Below, piece by piece: positions 48,300 to 62,400 of a stretch of DNA of 64,000 nucleotides. A program made the translations under genes and the position numbers. The notes under the pieces are model-generated. The model was not told the DNA's origin. It ran no database searches and worked only from the letters and a program-made list of their open reading frames with translations. Origin of the DNA: Hydractinia symbiolongicarpus (Eukaryota; Cnidaria; Hydrozoa; Anthoathecata; Hydractiniidae); the NCBI RefSeq assembly GCF_029227915.1, contig NC_079876.1, positions 37,927,828-37,991,827 of the forward strand. Reading direction: 5' to 3'. Numbering within the stretch: the stretch's first letter is position 1; each line of letters begins with the position of its first letter.

Positions 48300-51200
48300 A
48301 GAAGAATGTTATTTCTTGGAGTCCAATTGTCTTATTTATCACATTTATCAGGTCGCAGTCCAAAGTTAGTTCAATTAAGTCCCACAGTCAATCGTTTCAT
48401 TGGTAAAAGCGAAGCAATCTAGTAATATCTGAAAAATATCGCTAAATACATGTTGGTACGAATATGTGACCCAACCATTGTAACTCAAACGGACTGACAC
48501 CGTTAGAAAGTCAATGTAATGCAGTTTTTGAAACTGTCGCTATTTCTTCAGCGCACGATAACGGCTAGGATTGGTCCCACATTAAAAAAAGACTTATTAA
48601 TCTAAATTTTTAAATAAAGCGCTACCACAGCGCCCAGTGAAATCGCTGAGTTCAGGCAAACAAGTCTAATTAAGAAGACTGTTATTTCTTAAGGTCCAAT
48701 TGCCTCATTTATCACATGTATCATGTCACAATCCAAAGTTAGTTCAATTAAGTCTCACATTCAATCGTTTCACTGTTAAAAGCGATGCAACCTAGTAATA
48801 TCAGATAAATATCGCCAAATGCATGTTGGTACGAATATGTGATCCAACCGTTGAAACTCAAACGGACTGACATCGATAGAAAGTCCGTGAAAAGTAGTAT
48901 TTGAAATTGTCTATATTTCTTCAGCGCGCGCTAACGGCTAGGATTGGTCCCACGGTAAAGAATGACTTATTTATCTAAGTTTTTAAATCAAGCGCTACCA
49001 CAGCGCCCAGTGTAATCGCCGAGTTCCGGCAATCATGTCAAATTAAGATGAATGTTATTTCTTGGAGTCCAATTGCCTCATTTATCACATGTGTCAGGTC
49101 ACAGTCCAAAGTTAGTTCAATTAAGTCCCACATTCAATCGTTTCACTGTTAAAAGCGATGCAACCTAGCAATATCAGATAAATATCGCCAAATGCATGTT
49201 GGTACGAATATGTGACCCAACCGTTGTAACTCAAACGGACTGACATCGATAGAAAGTCCGTGAAAAGTAGTATTTGAAATTGTCTCTATTTCTTCAGCGC
49301 GCGCTAACGGGTAGGATTCGTCCCACGGCTAAAAAGTGACTTTATTTATCTTAATTTTCAAATGAAGCGCTACCACAGCGACCAGTGTAATCGCTGAGTT
49401 GCGGCAATCATGTCAAATTAAGAAGAATGTTATTTCTTGGAGTCCAATTATCTTACTTTTTCAATTATAAGATTACATCCCAAAATCTGTTCAATTAAGT
49501 CCCACAGTCAATCGTTTCACTGTTAAAACAGAAACAACCTAGTAATACCGGAAAGATATCACGAAATACATGTTGGTACGAATATGTGACTTCACCGTTG
49601 TAACACAAACGGATTGACACTGTTAGAAAGTCAATGAAATGTAGTGTTTGAAACTGTCTCTATTTCTTCAGCGCGGGATAACGGCTAGGATTGGTCCCAC
49701 AGTAAAAAATTACTTATTCATCTAAATTCTTAAATGAAGCGCTACCACAGCGCCCAGTGTAATCGCTGAGTTCAGGCAAACAAGTCTAATTAAGAAGAAT
49801 GTTATTTCTTATAGTCCAATTGTCTTATTTATCACATTTATCAGGTCGCAGTCCAAAGTTAGTTCAATTAAGTCCCACAGTCAATCGTTTCATTGTTAAA
49901 AGCGAAGCAATCTAGTAATATCAGAAAAATATCGCTAAATACATGTTGGTACGAATATGTGACCCAACCATTGTAACTCAAACGGACTGACACCGTTAGA
50001 AAGTCAATGTAATGCAGTTTTTGAAACTGTCGCTATTTCTTCAGCGCACGATAACGGCTAGGATTGGTCCCACAGTAAAAAAAGACTTATTAATCTAAAT
50101 TTTTAAATAAAGCGCTACCACAGCGCCCAGCGAAATCGCTGAGTTCAGGCAAACAAGTCTAATTAAGAAGAATGTTATTTCTCAAGGTCCAATTGCCTCA
50201 TTTATCACATGTATCATGTCACAGTCCAAAGTTAGTTCAATTAAGTCTCACATTCAATCGTTTCACTGTTAAAAGCGATGCAACCTAGTAATATCAGATA
50301 AATATCGCCAAATGCATGTTGGTACGAATATGTGACCCAACTGTTGTAACTCAAACGGACTGACATCGATAGAAAGTCCGTGAAAAGTAGTATTTGAAAT
50401 TGTCTCTATTTCTTCAGCGCGCGCTAACGGCTAGGATTGGTCCCACGGTAAAGAATGACTTATTTATCTAAGTTTTTAAATCAAGCGCTACCACAGTGCC
50501 CAGTGTAATCGCTGAGTTCCGGCAATCATGTCAAATTAAGAAGAATGTTATTTCTTGGAGCTCAATTGTCTCACTTTCACATTTATAAGGTCACAGCCCG
50601 AAATCAGTTCAATTAAGTTCCGGGGTCAATCGTTTCACTGTTGAAAGCGATACAACCTAGTAATACCGGAAAGATATAACGAAATACATTTTGATAAGAA
50701 TGTGTGACTCAACCGTTGTAACTCCAGCGGGTTGATACTGTTAGAAAGTCAATGAAATGTACCTTTTGAAACTGTCTGTATTTCTTCAGCGCGCAATTAC
50801 GGCTAGGATTGGTCCCACAGTAAAAAAAGACTTATTAATCTAAAGTTTTAAATAAAGCGCTACCAAGGCGCCCAGTGTAATCGCTGAGTTCAGGCAAACA
50901 AGTCTAATTAAGAAGAATGTTATTTCTTGGAGTCCAATTGTCTTATTTATCACATTTAGCAGGTCGCAGTCCAAAGTTAGTTCAATTAAGTCCCACAGTC
51001 AATCGTTTCATTGTTAAAAGCAAGGCAATCTAGTAATATCAGAAAAATATCGCTAAATACATGTTGGTACGAATATGTGACCCAACCACTGTAGCTCAAA
51101 CGGCCTGACACCGTTAGAAAGTCAATGTAATGCAGTTTTTGAGACTGTCGCTATTTCTTCAGCGCGCGATAACGGCTAAGATTGGTCCCACGGTAAAGAA

Positions 51201-52930
51201 TGACTTATTTATATAAATTTTTAAATGAAGCGCTACCACAGCGCCCAGTGTAATCGCCGAGTTCCGGCAATCATGTCAAATTAAGATGAATGTTATTTCT
51301 TGGAGTCCAATTGCCTCATTTATCACATGTATCAGGTCACAGTCCAAAGTTAGTTCAATTAAGTCCCACATTCAATCGTTTAACTGTTAAAAGCGATGCA
51401 ACCTAGTAATATCAGATAAATATCGCCAAATGCATGTTGGTACGAATATGTGACCCAACCGTTGTAACTCAAACGGACTGACATCGATAGAAAGTCCGTG
51501 AAAAGTAGTATTTGAAATTGTCTCTATTTCTTCAGCGCGCGCTAACGGGTAGGATTCGTCCCACGGCTAAAAAGTGACTTTATTTATCTTAATTTTCAAA
51601 TGAAGCGCTACCACAGCGACCAGTGTAATCGCTGAGTTGCGGCAATCATGTCAAATTAAGAAGAATGTTATTTCTTGGAGTCCAATTGTCTTACTTTTTC
51701 AATTATAAGATTACAGCCCAAAATCTGTTCAATTAAGTCGCACAGTCAATCGTTTCACTGTTAAAACAGAAACAACCTAGTAATACCGGAAAGATATCAC
51801 GAAATACATGTTGGTACGAATATGTGACTTCACCGTTGTAACACAAACGGATTGACACTGTTAGAAAGTCAATGAAATGTAGTGTTTGAAACTGTCTCTA
51901 TTTCTTCAGCGCGGGATAACGGCTAGGATTGGTCCCACAGTAAAAAATTACTTATTCATCTAAATTTTTAAATGAAGCGCTACCACAGCGCCTAGTGTAA
52001 TCGCTGAGTTCAGGCAAACAAGTCTAATTAAGAAGAATGTTATTTCTTATAGACCAATTGTCTTACTTTCACATTTATAAGGTCACAGCCCAAAATCAGT
52101 TCAATTAAGTTCCGCGGTCAATCGTTTCACTGTTAAAAGCGATACAACCTAGTAATGCCGGAAAGATATCACGAAATACATTTTGGTAAGAATATGTGAC
52201 TCAACCGCTGTAACTCAAATGGGTTGATACTGTTAGAAAGTCAATGAAATGTACTTTTTGAAACTGTCTGTATTTCTTCAGCGCGCAATAACGGCTAGGA
52301 TTGGTCCCACAGTAAAAAAAGACTTATTAATCTAAAGTTTAAAATAAAGCGCTGCCACAGCGCCCAGTGTAATCGCTGAGTTCAGGCAAACAAGTCTAAT
52401 TAAGAAGAATGTTATTTATTGGAGTCCAATTGTCTTATTTATCACATTTATCAGGTCGCAGTCCAAAGTTAGTTCAATTAAGTCCCACAGTCAATCGTTT
52501 CATTGTTAAAAGCGAAGCAATCTAGTAATATCAGAAAAATATCGCTAAATACATGTTGGTACAAATATGTGACCCAACCATTGTAACTCAAACGGACTGA
52601 CACCGTTAGAAAGTCAATGTAATGCAGATTTTGAAACTGTCGCTATTTCTTCAGCGCGCGATAACGGCTAGGATTGGTCCCACAGTAAAAAAAGACTTAT
52701 TAATCTAAATTTTTAAATGAAGCGCTACCACAGCGCCCAGTGTAATCGCTGAGATCCGGCAATCATGTCAAATTAAAATGAATGTTATTTCTTGGAGTCC
52801 AATTGTCTCATTTATCACATTTATCAGGTCACAGTCCAAAGTTAGTTCAATGAAGTCCCACAGTCAATCGTTTCATTGTTAAAAGCGAAGCAATCTAGTA
52901 ATATCAGAAAAATATCACGAAATACATGTT
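48300..52930 (+). repeat. Mosaic satellite region with new subtypes
   Basis: The strict dimer pattern ends and further subtypes appear. Marks are cgccaaatgcatgttgg with gtccgtgaaaagtag, ggctaaaaagtgactttattt, and gcgggataacgg with ttacttattcatc. Repeat offsets here include about 1493 bp (aagtttttaaatcaagcg near 48978 and 50471) and 2238 bp (tcccacggctaaaaagtg at 49321 and 51559). The same mark recurs at 54543, 2984 bp further (8 monomers). Confidence 0.8.
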
Positions 52931-54160
52931 AGTACGAATATGTGACTTCACCGTTGTAACACAAACGGATTGACACTGTTAGAAAGTCAATGAAATGTAG
53001 TGTTTGAAACTGTCTCTATTTCTTCAGCGCGGGATAACGGCTAGGATTGGTCCCACAGTAAAAAATTACTTATTTATCTAAATTTTTAAATGAAGCGCTA
53101 CCACAGCGCCCAGTGTAATCGCTGAGTTCCGGCAATCATGTCAAATTAAGATGAATGTTATTTCTTGAAGTCCAATTGTCACATTTATCACATTTAGCAG
53201 GTAACAATCCAAAGTTAGTTCAATTAAGTCCCACATCAAATCGTTTCACTGTTAAAAGCAATGCGACCTAGTAATAACAGACAAATATCGCTAAATACAT
53301 GTTGGTACGAATATGTGACCCAACCGTTGTAACTCAAACTGACTGACATCGATAGAAAGTCAGTGAAATGTAGTATTTGAAACTGTCGCTATTTCTTCAG
53401 CGTGCGCTACCGGCTAGGATTGGTCCAACAGTTAAAAAGTAACTTTTTTATCTTAATTTTTAAATGAAGTGCTATCACAGCGCCCGGTGTAATCGCTGAG
53501 TTGCGGCAATCATGTCAAATAAAGAAGAATGTTATTTCTTGGAGTTCAATTGTCTCACTTTCACATTTATAAGGTCACAGCCCCACATCAGTTCAATTAA
53601 GTTCCACGGTCAATCGTTTCACTGTTGAAAGCGATACAACCTAGTAATACCGGAAAGATATCACGAAATACATTTTGGTAAGAATATGTGACTCAACCGT
53701 TGTAACTCAAACGGGTTGATACTGTTAGAAAGCCAATGAAATGTACTTTTTGAAACTGTCTGTATTTCTTCAGCGCGCAATAACGGCTAGGATTGGTCCC
53801 ACAGTAAAAAAAGACTTATTAATCTAAAGTTTTAAATAAAGCGCTGCCACAGCGCCCAGTGTAATCGCTGAGTTCAGGCAAACAAGTCTAATTAAGAAGA
53901 ATGTTATTTATTGGAGTCCAATTGTCTTCTTTATCACATTTATCAGGTCGCAGTCCAAAGTTAGTTCTACTAAGTCCCACAGTCAATCGTTTCATTGTTA
54001 AAAGCGAAGCAATCTAGTAATATCAGAAAAATATCGCTAAATACATGTTGGTACAAATATGTGACCCAACCATTGTAACTCAAACGGACTGACACCGTTA
54101 GAAAGTCAATGTAATGCAGTTTTTGAAACTGTCGCTATTTCTTCAGCGCGCGATAACGGC
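52930..54160 (+). repeat. 1859-bp pentamer duplication, copy 1
   Basis: Matches copy 2 at 1859 bp. Anchors: tcttgaagtccaattgtcac (53162 and 55021), gcaatgcgacctag (53257 and 55116), gtgcgctaccggctagg (53402 and 55260), gcgctgccacagcgc (53841 and 55700) and gttggtacaaatatg (54048 and 55907). Confidence 0.82.
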
Positions 54161-54789
54161 TAAGATTGGTCCCACGGTAAAGAATGACTTATTTATATAA
54201 ATTTTTAAATAAAGCGCTACCACAGCGCCCAGTGTAATCGCCGAGTTCCGGCAATCATATCAAATTAAGATGAATGTTATTTCTTGGAGTCCAATTGCCT
54301 CATTTATCACATGTATCAGGTCACAGTCCAAAGTTAGTTCAATTAAGTCCCACATTCAATCGTTTCACTGTTAAAAGCGATGCAACCTAGTAATATCAGA
54401 TAAATATCGCCAAATGCATGTTGGTACGAATATGTGACCCAACCGTTGTAACTCAAACGGACTGACATCGATAGAAAGTCCGTGAAAAGTAGTATTTGAA
54501 ATTGTCTCTATTTCTTCAGCGCGCGCTAACGGGTAGGATTTGTCCCACGGCTAAAAAGTGACTTTATTTATCTTAATTTTCAAATGAAGCGCTACCACAG
54601 CAACCAGTGTAATCGCTGAGTTGCGGCAATCATGTCAAATTAAGAAGAATGTTATTTCTTGTAGTCCAATTGTCTTACTTTTTCAATTATAAGATTACAG
54701 CCCAAAATCAGTTCAATTAAGACCCACAGTCAATCGTTTCACTGTTAAAAGAGAAACAACCTAGTAATACCGGAAAAATATCACGAAAT
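54161..54789 (+). repeat. Satellite monomers between the pentamer copies
   Basis: Remaining part of the five-monomer unit, not matched beyond copy 2. It carries the gccaaatgcatgttgg / gtccgtgaaaagtag subtype that matches 51.24-51.8 kb at 2984 bp. Confidence 0.75.
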
Positions 54790-56020
54790 ACATGTTGGTA
54801 CGAATATGTGACTTCACCGTTGTAACACAAACGGATTAACACTGTTAGAAAGTCAATGAAATGTGAAACTGTCTCTATTTCTTCAGCGCGGGATAACGGC
54901 TAGGATTGGTCCCACAGTAAAAAATTACTTATTCATCTAAACTTTAAATGAACCGCTACCACAGCGCCCAGTGTAATCGCTGAGTTCCGGCAATCATGTC
55001 AAATTAAGATGAATGTTATTTCTTGAAGTCCAATTGTCACATTTATCACATTTAGCAGGTAACAATCCAAAGTTAGTTCAATTAAGTCCCACATCAAATC
55101 GTTTCACTGTTAAAAGCAATGCGACCTAGTAATAACAGATAAATATCGCTAAATACATGTTGGTACGAATATGTGACCCAACCGTTGTAACTCAAACTGA
55201 CTGACATCGATAGAAAGTCAATGAAATGTAGTATTTGGAACTGTCGCTATTTCTTCAGCGTGCGCTACCGGCTAGGATTGGTCCAATAGTTAAAAAGTAA
55301 CTTTTTTATCTTAATTTTTAAATGAAGCGCTATCACAGCGCCCGGTGTAATCGCTGAGTTGCAGGCAATCATGTCAAATTAAGAAGAATGTTATTTCTTG
55401 GAGTTCAATTGTCTCACTTTCACATTTATAAGGTCACAGCCCAAAATCAGTTCAATTAAGTTCCACGGTCAATCGTTTCACTGTTGAAAGCGATACAACC
55501 TAGTAATACCGGAAAGATATCACGAAATACATTTTGGTAAGAATATGTGACTCAACCGTTGTAACTCAAACGGGTTGATACTGTTAGAAAGCCAATGAAA
55601 TGTACTTTTTGAAACTGTCTGTATTTCTTCAGCGCGCAATAACGGCTAGGATTGGTCCCACAGTAAAAAAAGACTTATTAATCTAAAGTTTTAAATAAAG
55701 CGCTGCCACAGCGCCCAGTGTAATCGCTGAGTTCAGGCAAACAAGTCTAATTAAGAAGAATGTTATTCATTGGAGTCCAATTGTCTTATTTATCACATTT
55801 ATCAGGTCGCAGTCCAAAGTTAGTTCAACTAAGTCCCACAGTCAATCGTTTCATTGTTAAAAGCGAAGCAATCTAGTAATATCAGAAAAATATCGCTAAA
55901 TACATGTTGGTACAAATATGGGACCCAACCATTGTAACTCAAACGGACTGACACCGTTAGAAGGTCAATGTAATGCAGTTTTTGAAACTGTCGCTATTTC
56001 TTCAGCGCGCGATAACGGCT
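54790..56020 (+). repeat. 1859-bp pentamer duplication, copy 2
   Basis: Counterpart of 52930-54160. It has a private 7-bp deletion: gaaatgtgaaactg near 54858 in place of gaaatgtagtgtttgaaactg. The match stops near 56020, where a different subtype follows. Confidence 0.82.
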
Positions 56021-57240
56021 AGGATTGGTCCCACGGTAAAAAAAGACTTATTAATCTGAATTTTTAAATAAAGCGCTACCACAACGCCCAGTGTAATCGC
56101 TGAGTTCAGGCAAACAAGTCTAATTAAGAAGAATGTTCTTTGGAGTCCAATTGTCTTATTTATCACATTTATCAGGTCGCAGTCCGAAGTTAGTTCAATT
56201 AAGTCCCACAGTCAATCGTTTCATTGTTAAAAGCGAAGCAATCTAGTAATATCTGAAAAATATCGCTAAATACATGTTGGCACGAATATGTGACCCAACC
56301 ATTGTAACTCAAACGGACTGAAACCGTTAAAAAGTCAATGTAATGCAGTTTTTGAAACTGTCGCTATTTCTTCAGCGCGCGATAACGGCTAGGATTGGTC
56401 CCACGGTAAAGAATGACTTATTTATCTAAGTTTTTAAATGAAGCGCTACCACAGTGCCCAGTGTAATTGCTGAGTTCCGGTAATCATGTCAAAATAAGAA
56501 AAATGTTATTTCTTGGAGTTCGATTGTCTCACTTTCACATTTATAAGGTCACAGCCCAAAATCAGTTCAATTAAGTTCCACGGTCAATCGTTTCACTGTT
56601 GAAAGCGATACAACCTAGTAATACCGGAAAGATATCACGAAATACATTTTGGTAAGAATATGTGACTCAACCGTTGTAACTCAAACGGGTTGATACTGTT
56701 AGAAAGTCAATGAAATTTACTTTTTGAAACTGTCTGTATTTCTTCAGCGCGCAATAACGGCTAGGATTGGTCCCACAGTAAAAAAAGACTTATTAATCTA
56801 AAGTTTTAAATAAAGCGCTACCACAGCGCCCAGTGTAATCGCTGAGTTCAGGCAAACAAGTCTAATTAAGAAGAATGTTATTTCTTATAGTCCAATTGTC
56901 TTATTTATCACATTTATCAGGTCGCAGTCCAAAGTTAGTTCAATTAAGTCCCACAGTCAATCGTTTCATTGTTAAAAGCGAAGCAATCTAGTAATATCAG
57001 AAAAATATCGCTAAATACATGTTGGTACGAATATGTGACCCAACTATTGTAACTCAAACGGACTGACACCGTTAGAAAGTCAATGTAATGCAGTTTTTGA
57101 AACTGTCGCTATTTCTTCAGCGCGCGATAACGGCTAGGATTGGTCCCACGGTAAAGAATGACTTATTTATCTAAGTTTTTAAATGAAGCGCTACCACAGT
57201 GCCCAGTGTAATCGCTGAGTTCAGGCAAACAAGTCTAATT
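56021..57240 (+). repeat. Satellite monomers, dimer-type, with a deleted variant
   Basis: Mostly the two subtypes of the 745-bp dimer. One monomer has gaatgttctttggagtcc near 56130, a small deletion in the usual gttatttcttggag motif. No other feature is visible. Confidence 0.8.
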
Positions 57241-58353
57241 AAGAAGAATGTTATTTGGAGTCCAATTGTCTTATTTATCACATTTATTAGGTCGCAGTCC
57301 AAAGTTAGTTCAACTAAGTCCCACAGTCAATCGTTTCATTGTTAAAAGCGAAGCAATCTAGTAATATCAGAAAAATATCGCTAAATACATGTTGGTACAA
57401 ATATGGGTCCCAACCATTGTAACTCAAACGGACTGACACCGTTAGAAGGTCAATGTAATGCAGTTTTTGAAACTGTCGCTATTTCTTCAGCGCGCGATAA
57501 CGGCTAGGATTGGTCCCACAGTAAAAAAAGACTTATTAATCTGAATTTTTAAATAAAGCGCTACCACAGCGCCCAGTGTAATCGCTGAGTTCAGGCAAAC
57601 AAGTCTAATTAAGAAGAATGTTATTTGGAGTCTAATTGTCTTATTTATCACATTTATCAGGTCGCAGTCCGAAGTTAGTTCAATTAAGTCCCACAGTCAA
57701 TCGTTTCATTGTTAAAAGCGAAGCAATCTAGTAATACCGGAAAGATATCACGAAATACATTTTGGTAAGAATATGTGACCCAACCGTTGTAACTCAAACG
57801 GGTTGATACTGTTAGAAAGTCAATGAAATTTAATTTTTGAAACTGTCTGTATTTCTTCAGCGCGCAATAACGGCTAGGATTGGTCCCACAGTAAAAAAAG
57901 ACTTATTAATCTAAAGTTTTAAATAAAGCGCTACCACAGCGCCCAGTGTAATCGCTGAGTTCAGGCAAACAAGTCTAATTAAGAAGAATGTTATTTCTTA
58001 TAGTCCAATTGTCTTATTTATCACATTTATCAGGTCGCAGTCCAAAGTTAGTTCAATTAAGTCCCACAGTCAATCGTTTCATTGTTAAAAGCGAAGCAAT
58101 CTAGTAATATCAGAAAAATATCGCTAAATACATGTTGGTACGAATATGTGACCCAACTATTGTAACTCAAACGGACTGACACCGTTAGAAAGTCAATGTA
58201 ATGCAGTTTTTGAAACTGTCGCTATTTCTTCAGCGCGCGATAACGGCTAGGTTTGGTCCCACGGTAAAGAATGACTTATTTATCTAAGTTTTTAAATGAA
58301 GCGCTACCACAGTGCCCAGTGTAATCACTGAGTTCAGGCAAACAAGTCTAATT
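57241..58353 (+). repeat. 1113-bp trimer higher-order repeat, copy 1
   Basis: The 3-bp-shortened motif gaatgttatttggagtc marks two of the three monomers. The preceding aagaag begins at 57241 and 57611 here, and at 58354 and 58724 in copy 2, each pair 1113 bp apart. Another match, atatgggtcccaacc, is at about 57402 and 58515. Confidence 0.9.
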
Positions 58354-59466
58354 AAGAAGAATGTTATTTGGAGTCCAATTGTCTTATTTATCACATTTAT
58401 CAGGTCGCAGTCCGAAGTTAGTTCAATTAAGTCCCACAGTCAATCGTTTCATTGTTAAAAGCGAAGCAATCTAGTAATATCAGAAAAATATCGCTAAATA
58501 CATGTTGGTACAAATATGGGTCCCAACCATTGTAACTCAAACGGACTGACACCGTTAGAAGGTCAATGTAATGCAGTTTTTGAAACTGTCGCTATTTCTT
58601 CAGCGCGCGATAACGGCTAGGATTGGTGCCACAGTAAAAAAAGACTTATTAATCTGAATTTTTAAATAAAGCGCTACCACAGCGCCCAGTGTAATCGCTG
58701 AGTTCAGGCAAACAAGTCTAATTAAGAAGAATGTTATTTGGAGTCCAATTGTCTTAATTATCACATTTATCAGGTCGCAGTCCGAAGTTAGTTCAATTAA
58801 GTCCCACAGTCAATCGTTTCATTGTTAAAAGCGAAGCAATCTAGTAATACCGGAAAGATATCACGAAATACATTTTGGTAAGAATATGTGACCCAACCGT
58901 TGTAACTCAAACGGGTTGATACTGTTAGAAAGTCAATGAAATTTAATTTTTGAAACTGTCTGTATTTCTTCAGCGCGCAATAACGGCTAGGATTGGTCCC
59001 ACAGTAAAAAAAGACTTATTAATCTAAAGTTTTAAATAAAGCGCTACCACAGCGCCCAGTGTAATCGCTGAGTTCAGGCAAACAAGTCTAATTAAGAAGA
59101 ATGTTATTTCTTATAGTCCAATTGTCTTATTTATCACATTTATCAGGTCGCAGTCCAAAGTTAGTTCAATTAAGTCCCACAGTCAATCGTTTCATTGTTA
59201 AAAGCGAAGCAATCTAGTAATATCAGAAAAATATCGCTAAATACATGTTGGTACGAATATGTGACCCAACTATTGTAACTCAAACGGACTGACACCGTTA
59301 GAAAGTCAATGTAATGCAGTTTTTGAAACTGTCGCTATTTCTTCAGCGCGCGATAACGGCTAGGTTTGGTCCCACGGTAAAGAATGACTTATTTATCTAA
59401 GTTTTTAAATTTAGCGCTACCACAGTGCCCAGTGTAATCGCTGAGTTCAGGCAAACAAGTCTAATT
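58354..59466 (+). repeat. 1113-bp trimer higher-order repeat, copy 2
   Basis: Same three-monomer order as copy 1. The next shortened monomer begins at 59467, exactly 1113 bp after 58354, and starts a third, incomplete copy that soon diverges. Confidence 0.9.
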
Positions 59467-62400
59467 AAGAAGAATGTTATTTGGAGTCCAATTGTCTTAT
59501 TTATCACATTTATCAGGTCGCAGTCCGAAGTTAGTTCAATTAAGTCCCACAGTCAATCGTTTCATTGTTAAAAGCGAAGCAATCTAGTAATATCAGAAAA
59601 ATATCGCTAAATACATGTTGGTACGAATATGTGACCCAACCATTGTAACTCAAATGGACTGACACCGTTAGAAAGTCAATGTAATGCAGTTTTTGAAACT
59701 GTCGCTATTTCTTCAGCGCGCGATAACGGCTAGGATTGGTCCCACGGTAAAGAATGACTTATTTATCTAAGTTTTTAAATGAAGCGCTACCACAGTGCCC
59801 AGTGTAATCGCTGAGTTCCGGCAATCATGTCAAATTAAGAAGAATGTTATTTCTTGGAGTTCAATTGTCTCACTTTCACATTTATAAGGTCACAGCCCAA
59901 AATCAGTTCAATTAAGTTCCACGGTCAATCGTTTCACTGTTGAAAGCGATACAACCTAGTAATACCGGAAAGATATCACGAAATACATTTTGGTAAGAAT
60001 ATGTGACTCAACCGTTGTAACTCAAACGGGTTGATACTGTTAGAAAGTCAATGAAATTTACTTTTTGAAACTGTCTGTATTTCTTCAGCGCGCAATAACG
60101 GCTAGGATTGGTCCCACGGTAAAGAATGACTTATTTATCTAAATACTTCAGTGAAGCGCCACCACAGCGCCCTGTGTAATCGCTGAGTTCCGGCAATCAT
60201 GTCAAATTAAGTTGAATGTTTTTTTTGGGGGTCCAATTGTCTCATTTATCACATTTATCAGGTCTCAGTCCAAAATTAGTTCAATTAAGTCCCACATTCA
60301 ATCATTTCACTGTTAAAAGCGATGCAACCTAGTAATATCAGATAAATATCGCAAAATGCATGTTGGTACGAATATGTGACCCAACCGTTGTAACTCAAAT
60401 GGACTGACATCGATAGAAAGTCCGTGAAAAGTATTATTTGAAACTGTCTCTATTTCTTCAGCTCGCGCTAACGGCTAGGATTCGTCCCACGGCTAAAAAA
60501 TGACTTTATTTATCTTAATTATCAAATGAAGCCCTACCACAGCGACCAGTGTAATCGCTGAGTTGCGGCAATCATGTCAAATTAAGAAGAATGTTATTTC
60601 TTGGAGTCCAATTGTTTTAATTTTTTAATTATAAGGTTACAGCCCAAAATCAGTTCAATTAAGTTCCACGGTCAATCGTTTCACTGTTGAAAGCGATACA
60701 ACCTAGTAATACCGGAAAGATATCACGAAATACATTTTGGTAAGAATATGTGACTCAACCGTTGTAACTCAAACGGGTTGATACTGTTAGAAAGTCAATG
60801 AAATGTACTTTTTGAAACTGTCTGTATTTCTTCAGCGCGCAATAACGGCTAGGATTGGTCCCACAGTAAAAAAAGACTTATTAATCTAAAGTGTTAAATA
60901 AAGCGCTACCACAGCGCCCAGTGTAATCGCTGAGTTCAGGCAAACAAGTCTTATTAAGCAGAATGTTATTTCTTGGAGTCCAATTGTCTTATTTATCACA
61001 TTTATCAGGTCGCAGTCCAAAGTTAGTTCAATTAAGTCCCACAGTCAATCGTTTCATTGTTAAAAGCGAAGCAATCTAGTAATATCAGAAAAATATCGCT
61101 AAATACATGTTGGTACGAATATGTGACCCAACCACTGTAACTCAAACGGACTGACACCGTTAGAAAGTCAATGTAATGCAATTTTTGAAACTGTCGCTAT
61201 TTCTTCAGCGCACGATAACGGCTAGGATTGGTCCCACAGTAAAAAAAGACTTATTAATCTAAACTTTTAAATAAAGCGCTACCACAGCGCCCAGTGAAAT
61301 TGCTGAGTTCAGGCTAACAAGTCTAATTAAGAAGAATGTTATTTCTTAAGGTCCAATTGTCTTATTTATCACATTTTGTCAGGTCGCAGTCCAAAGTTAG
61401 TTCAATTAAGTCCCACAGTCAAACGTTTCATTGTTAAAAGCGAAGCAATCTAGTAATACCAGAAAAATATCGCTAAATACATGTTGGTACGAATGTGTGA
61501 CCCAACCATTGTAACTCAAACGGACTGACACCGTTAGAAAGTCAATGTAACGCAGTTTGTGAAACTGTCGCTATTTCATCAGCGCGCGATATAGGCTAGG
61601 ATTGGTCCCACGGTAAAGAATGACTTATTTATCTAAATACTTAAGTGAAGCGCCACCACAGCGCCCTGTGTAATCGCTGAGTTCCGGCAATCACGTCAAA
61701 TTAAGTTGAATGTTTTTTTTGGGGTCCAATTGTCTCATTTATCACATTTATCAGGTCACAGTCCAAAATTAGTTCAATTAAGTCCCACATTCAATCATTT
61801 CACTGTTAAAAGCAATGCAACCTAGTAATATCAGATAAATAACGCCAAATGCATGTTGGTACGAAAATGTGACCCAACCGCTGTAACTCAAATGGACTGA
61901 CATCGATAGAAAGTCCGTGAAAAGTATTATTTGAAACTGTCTCTATTTCTTCAGCGCGGGATAACGGCTCGGATTGGTCCCACAGTAAAAAATTACTTAT
62001 TCATCTAAACTTTTAAATGAAGCGCTACCACAGCGCCAGTGTAATCAATGAGTTCCGGCAATCATGTCAAATTAAGAAGAATGTTAATTCTTGGAGTCCA
62101 ATTGTCTCACTTATAACATTTATAACGTCACAGTCCAAAAACAGTTCAATTAAGTCCCACAGTCAATCGTTTCACTGTTAAAAGCGATGCAACCTAGCAA
62201 TATGAGAGAAATATCGCTAAACACATGTTGGTACGAGTATGTGACGCAACCGTTGTAACTGAAGCGGATTGATACCGTTAAAAAGTCAATGAAATGTAGT
62301 TTTTAAAACTGTCGCTATTTCTTCTGCACGCGTTAACGGCTAGGATTGGTCCCACAGCAAAAATGACTTATTTATCTAAATTTTTAAATGAAGTGCTACC

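Larger units (their letters stand above)
36771..48300 (+). repeat. Homogenised 745-bp dimeric higher-order repeat (~15 copies)
   Basis: Two sharply different monomers alternate. One has gttggtacgaatatgtgaccc, gcgaagcaatctag and ATGCAG. The other has tttggtaagaatatgtgactc, gcgatacaacctag, ttccacggtc and aaaaaaagacttattaatc. The motif caagtctaatt recurs with its ctaat at 41961, 42706, 43451, 44197, 44942, 45687 and 46431, 744-746 bp apart. Copies in 42-48 kb differ by only a few bases each, so this part looks younger or more actively homogenised than the flanks. Confidence 0.92.
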
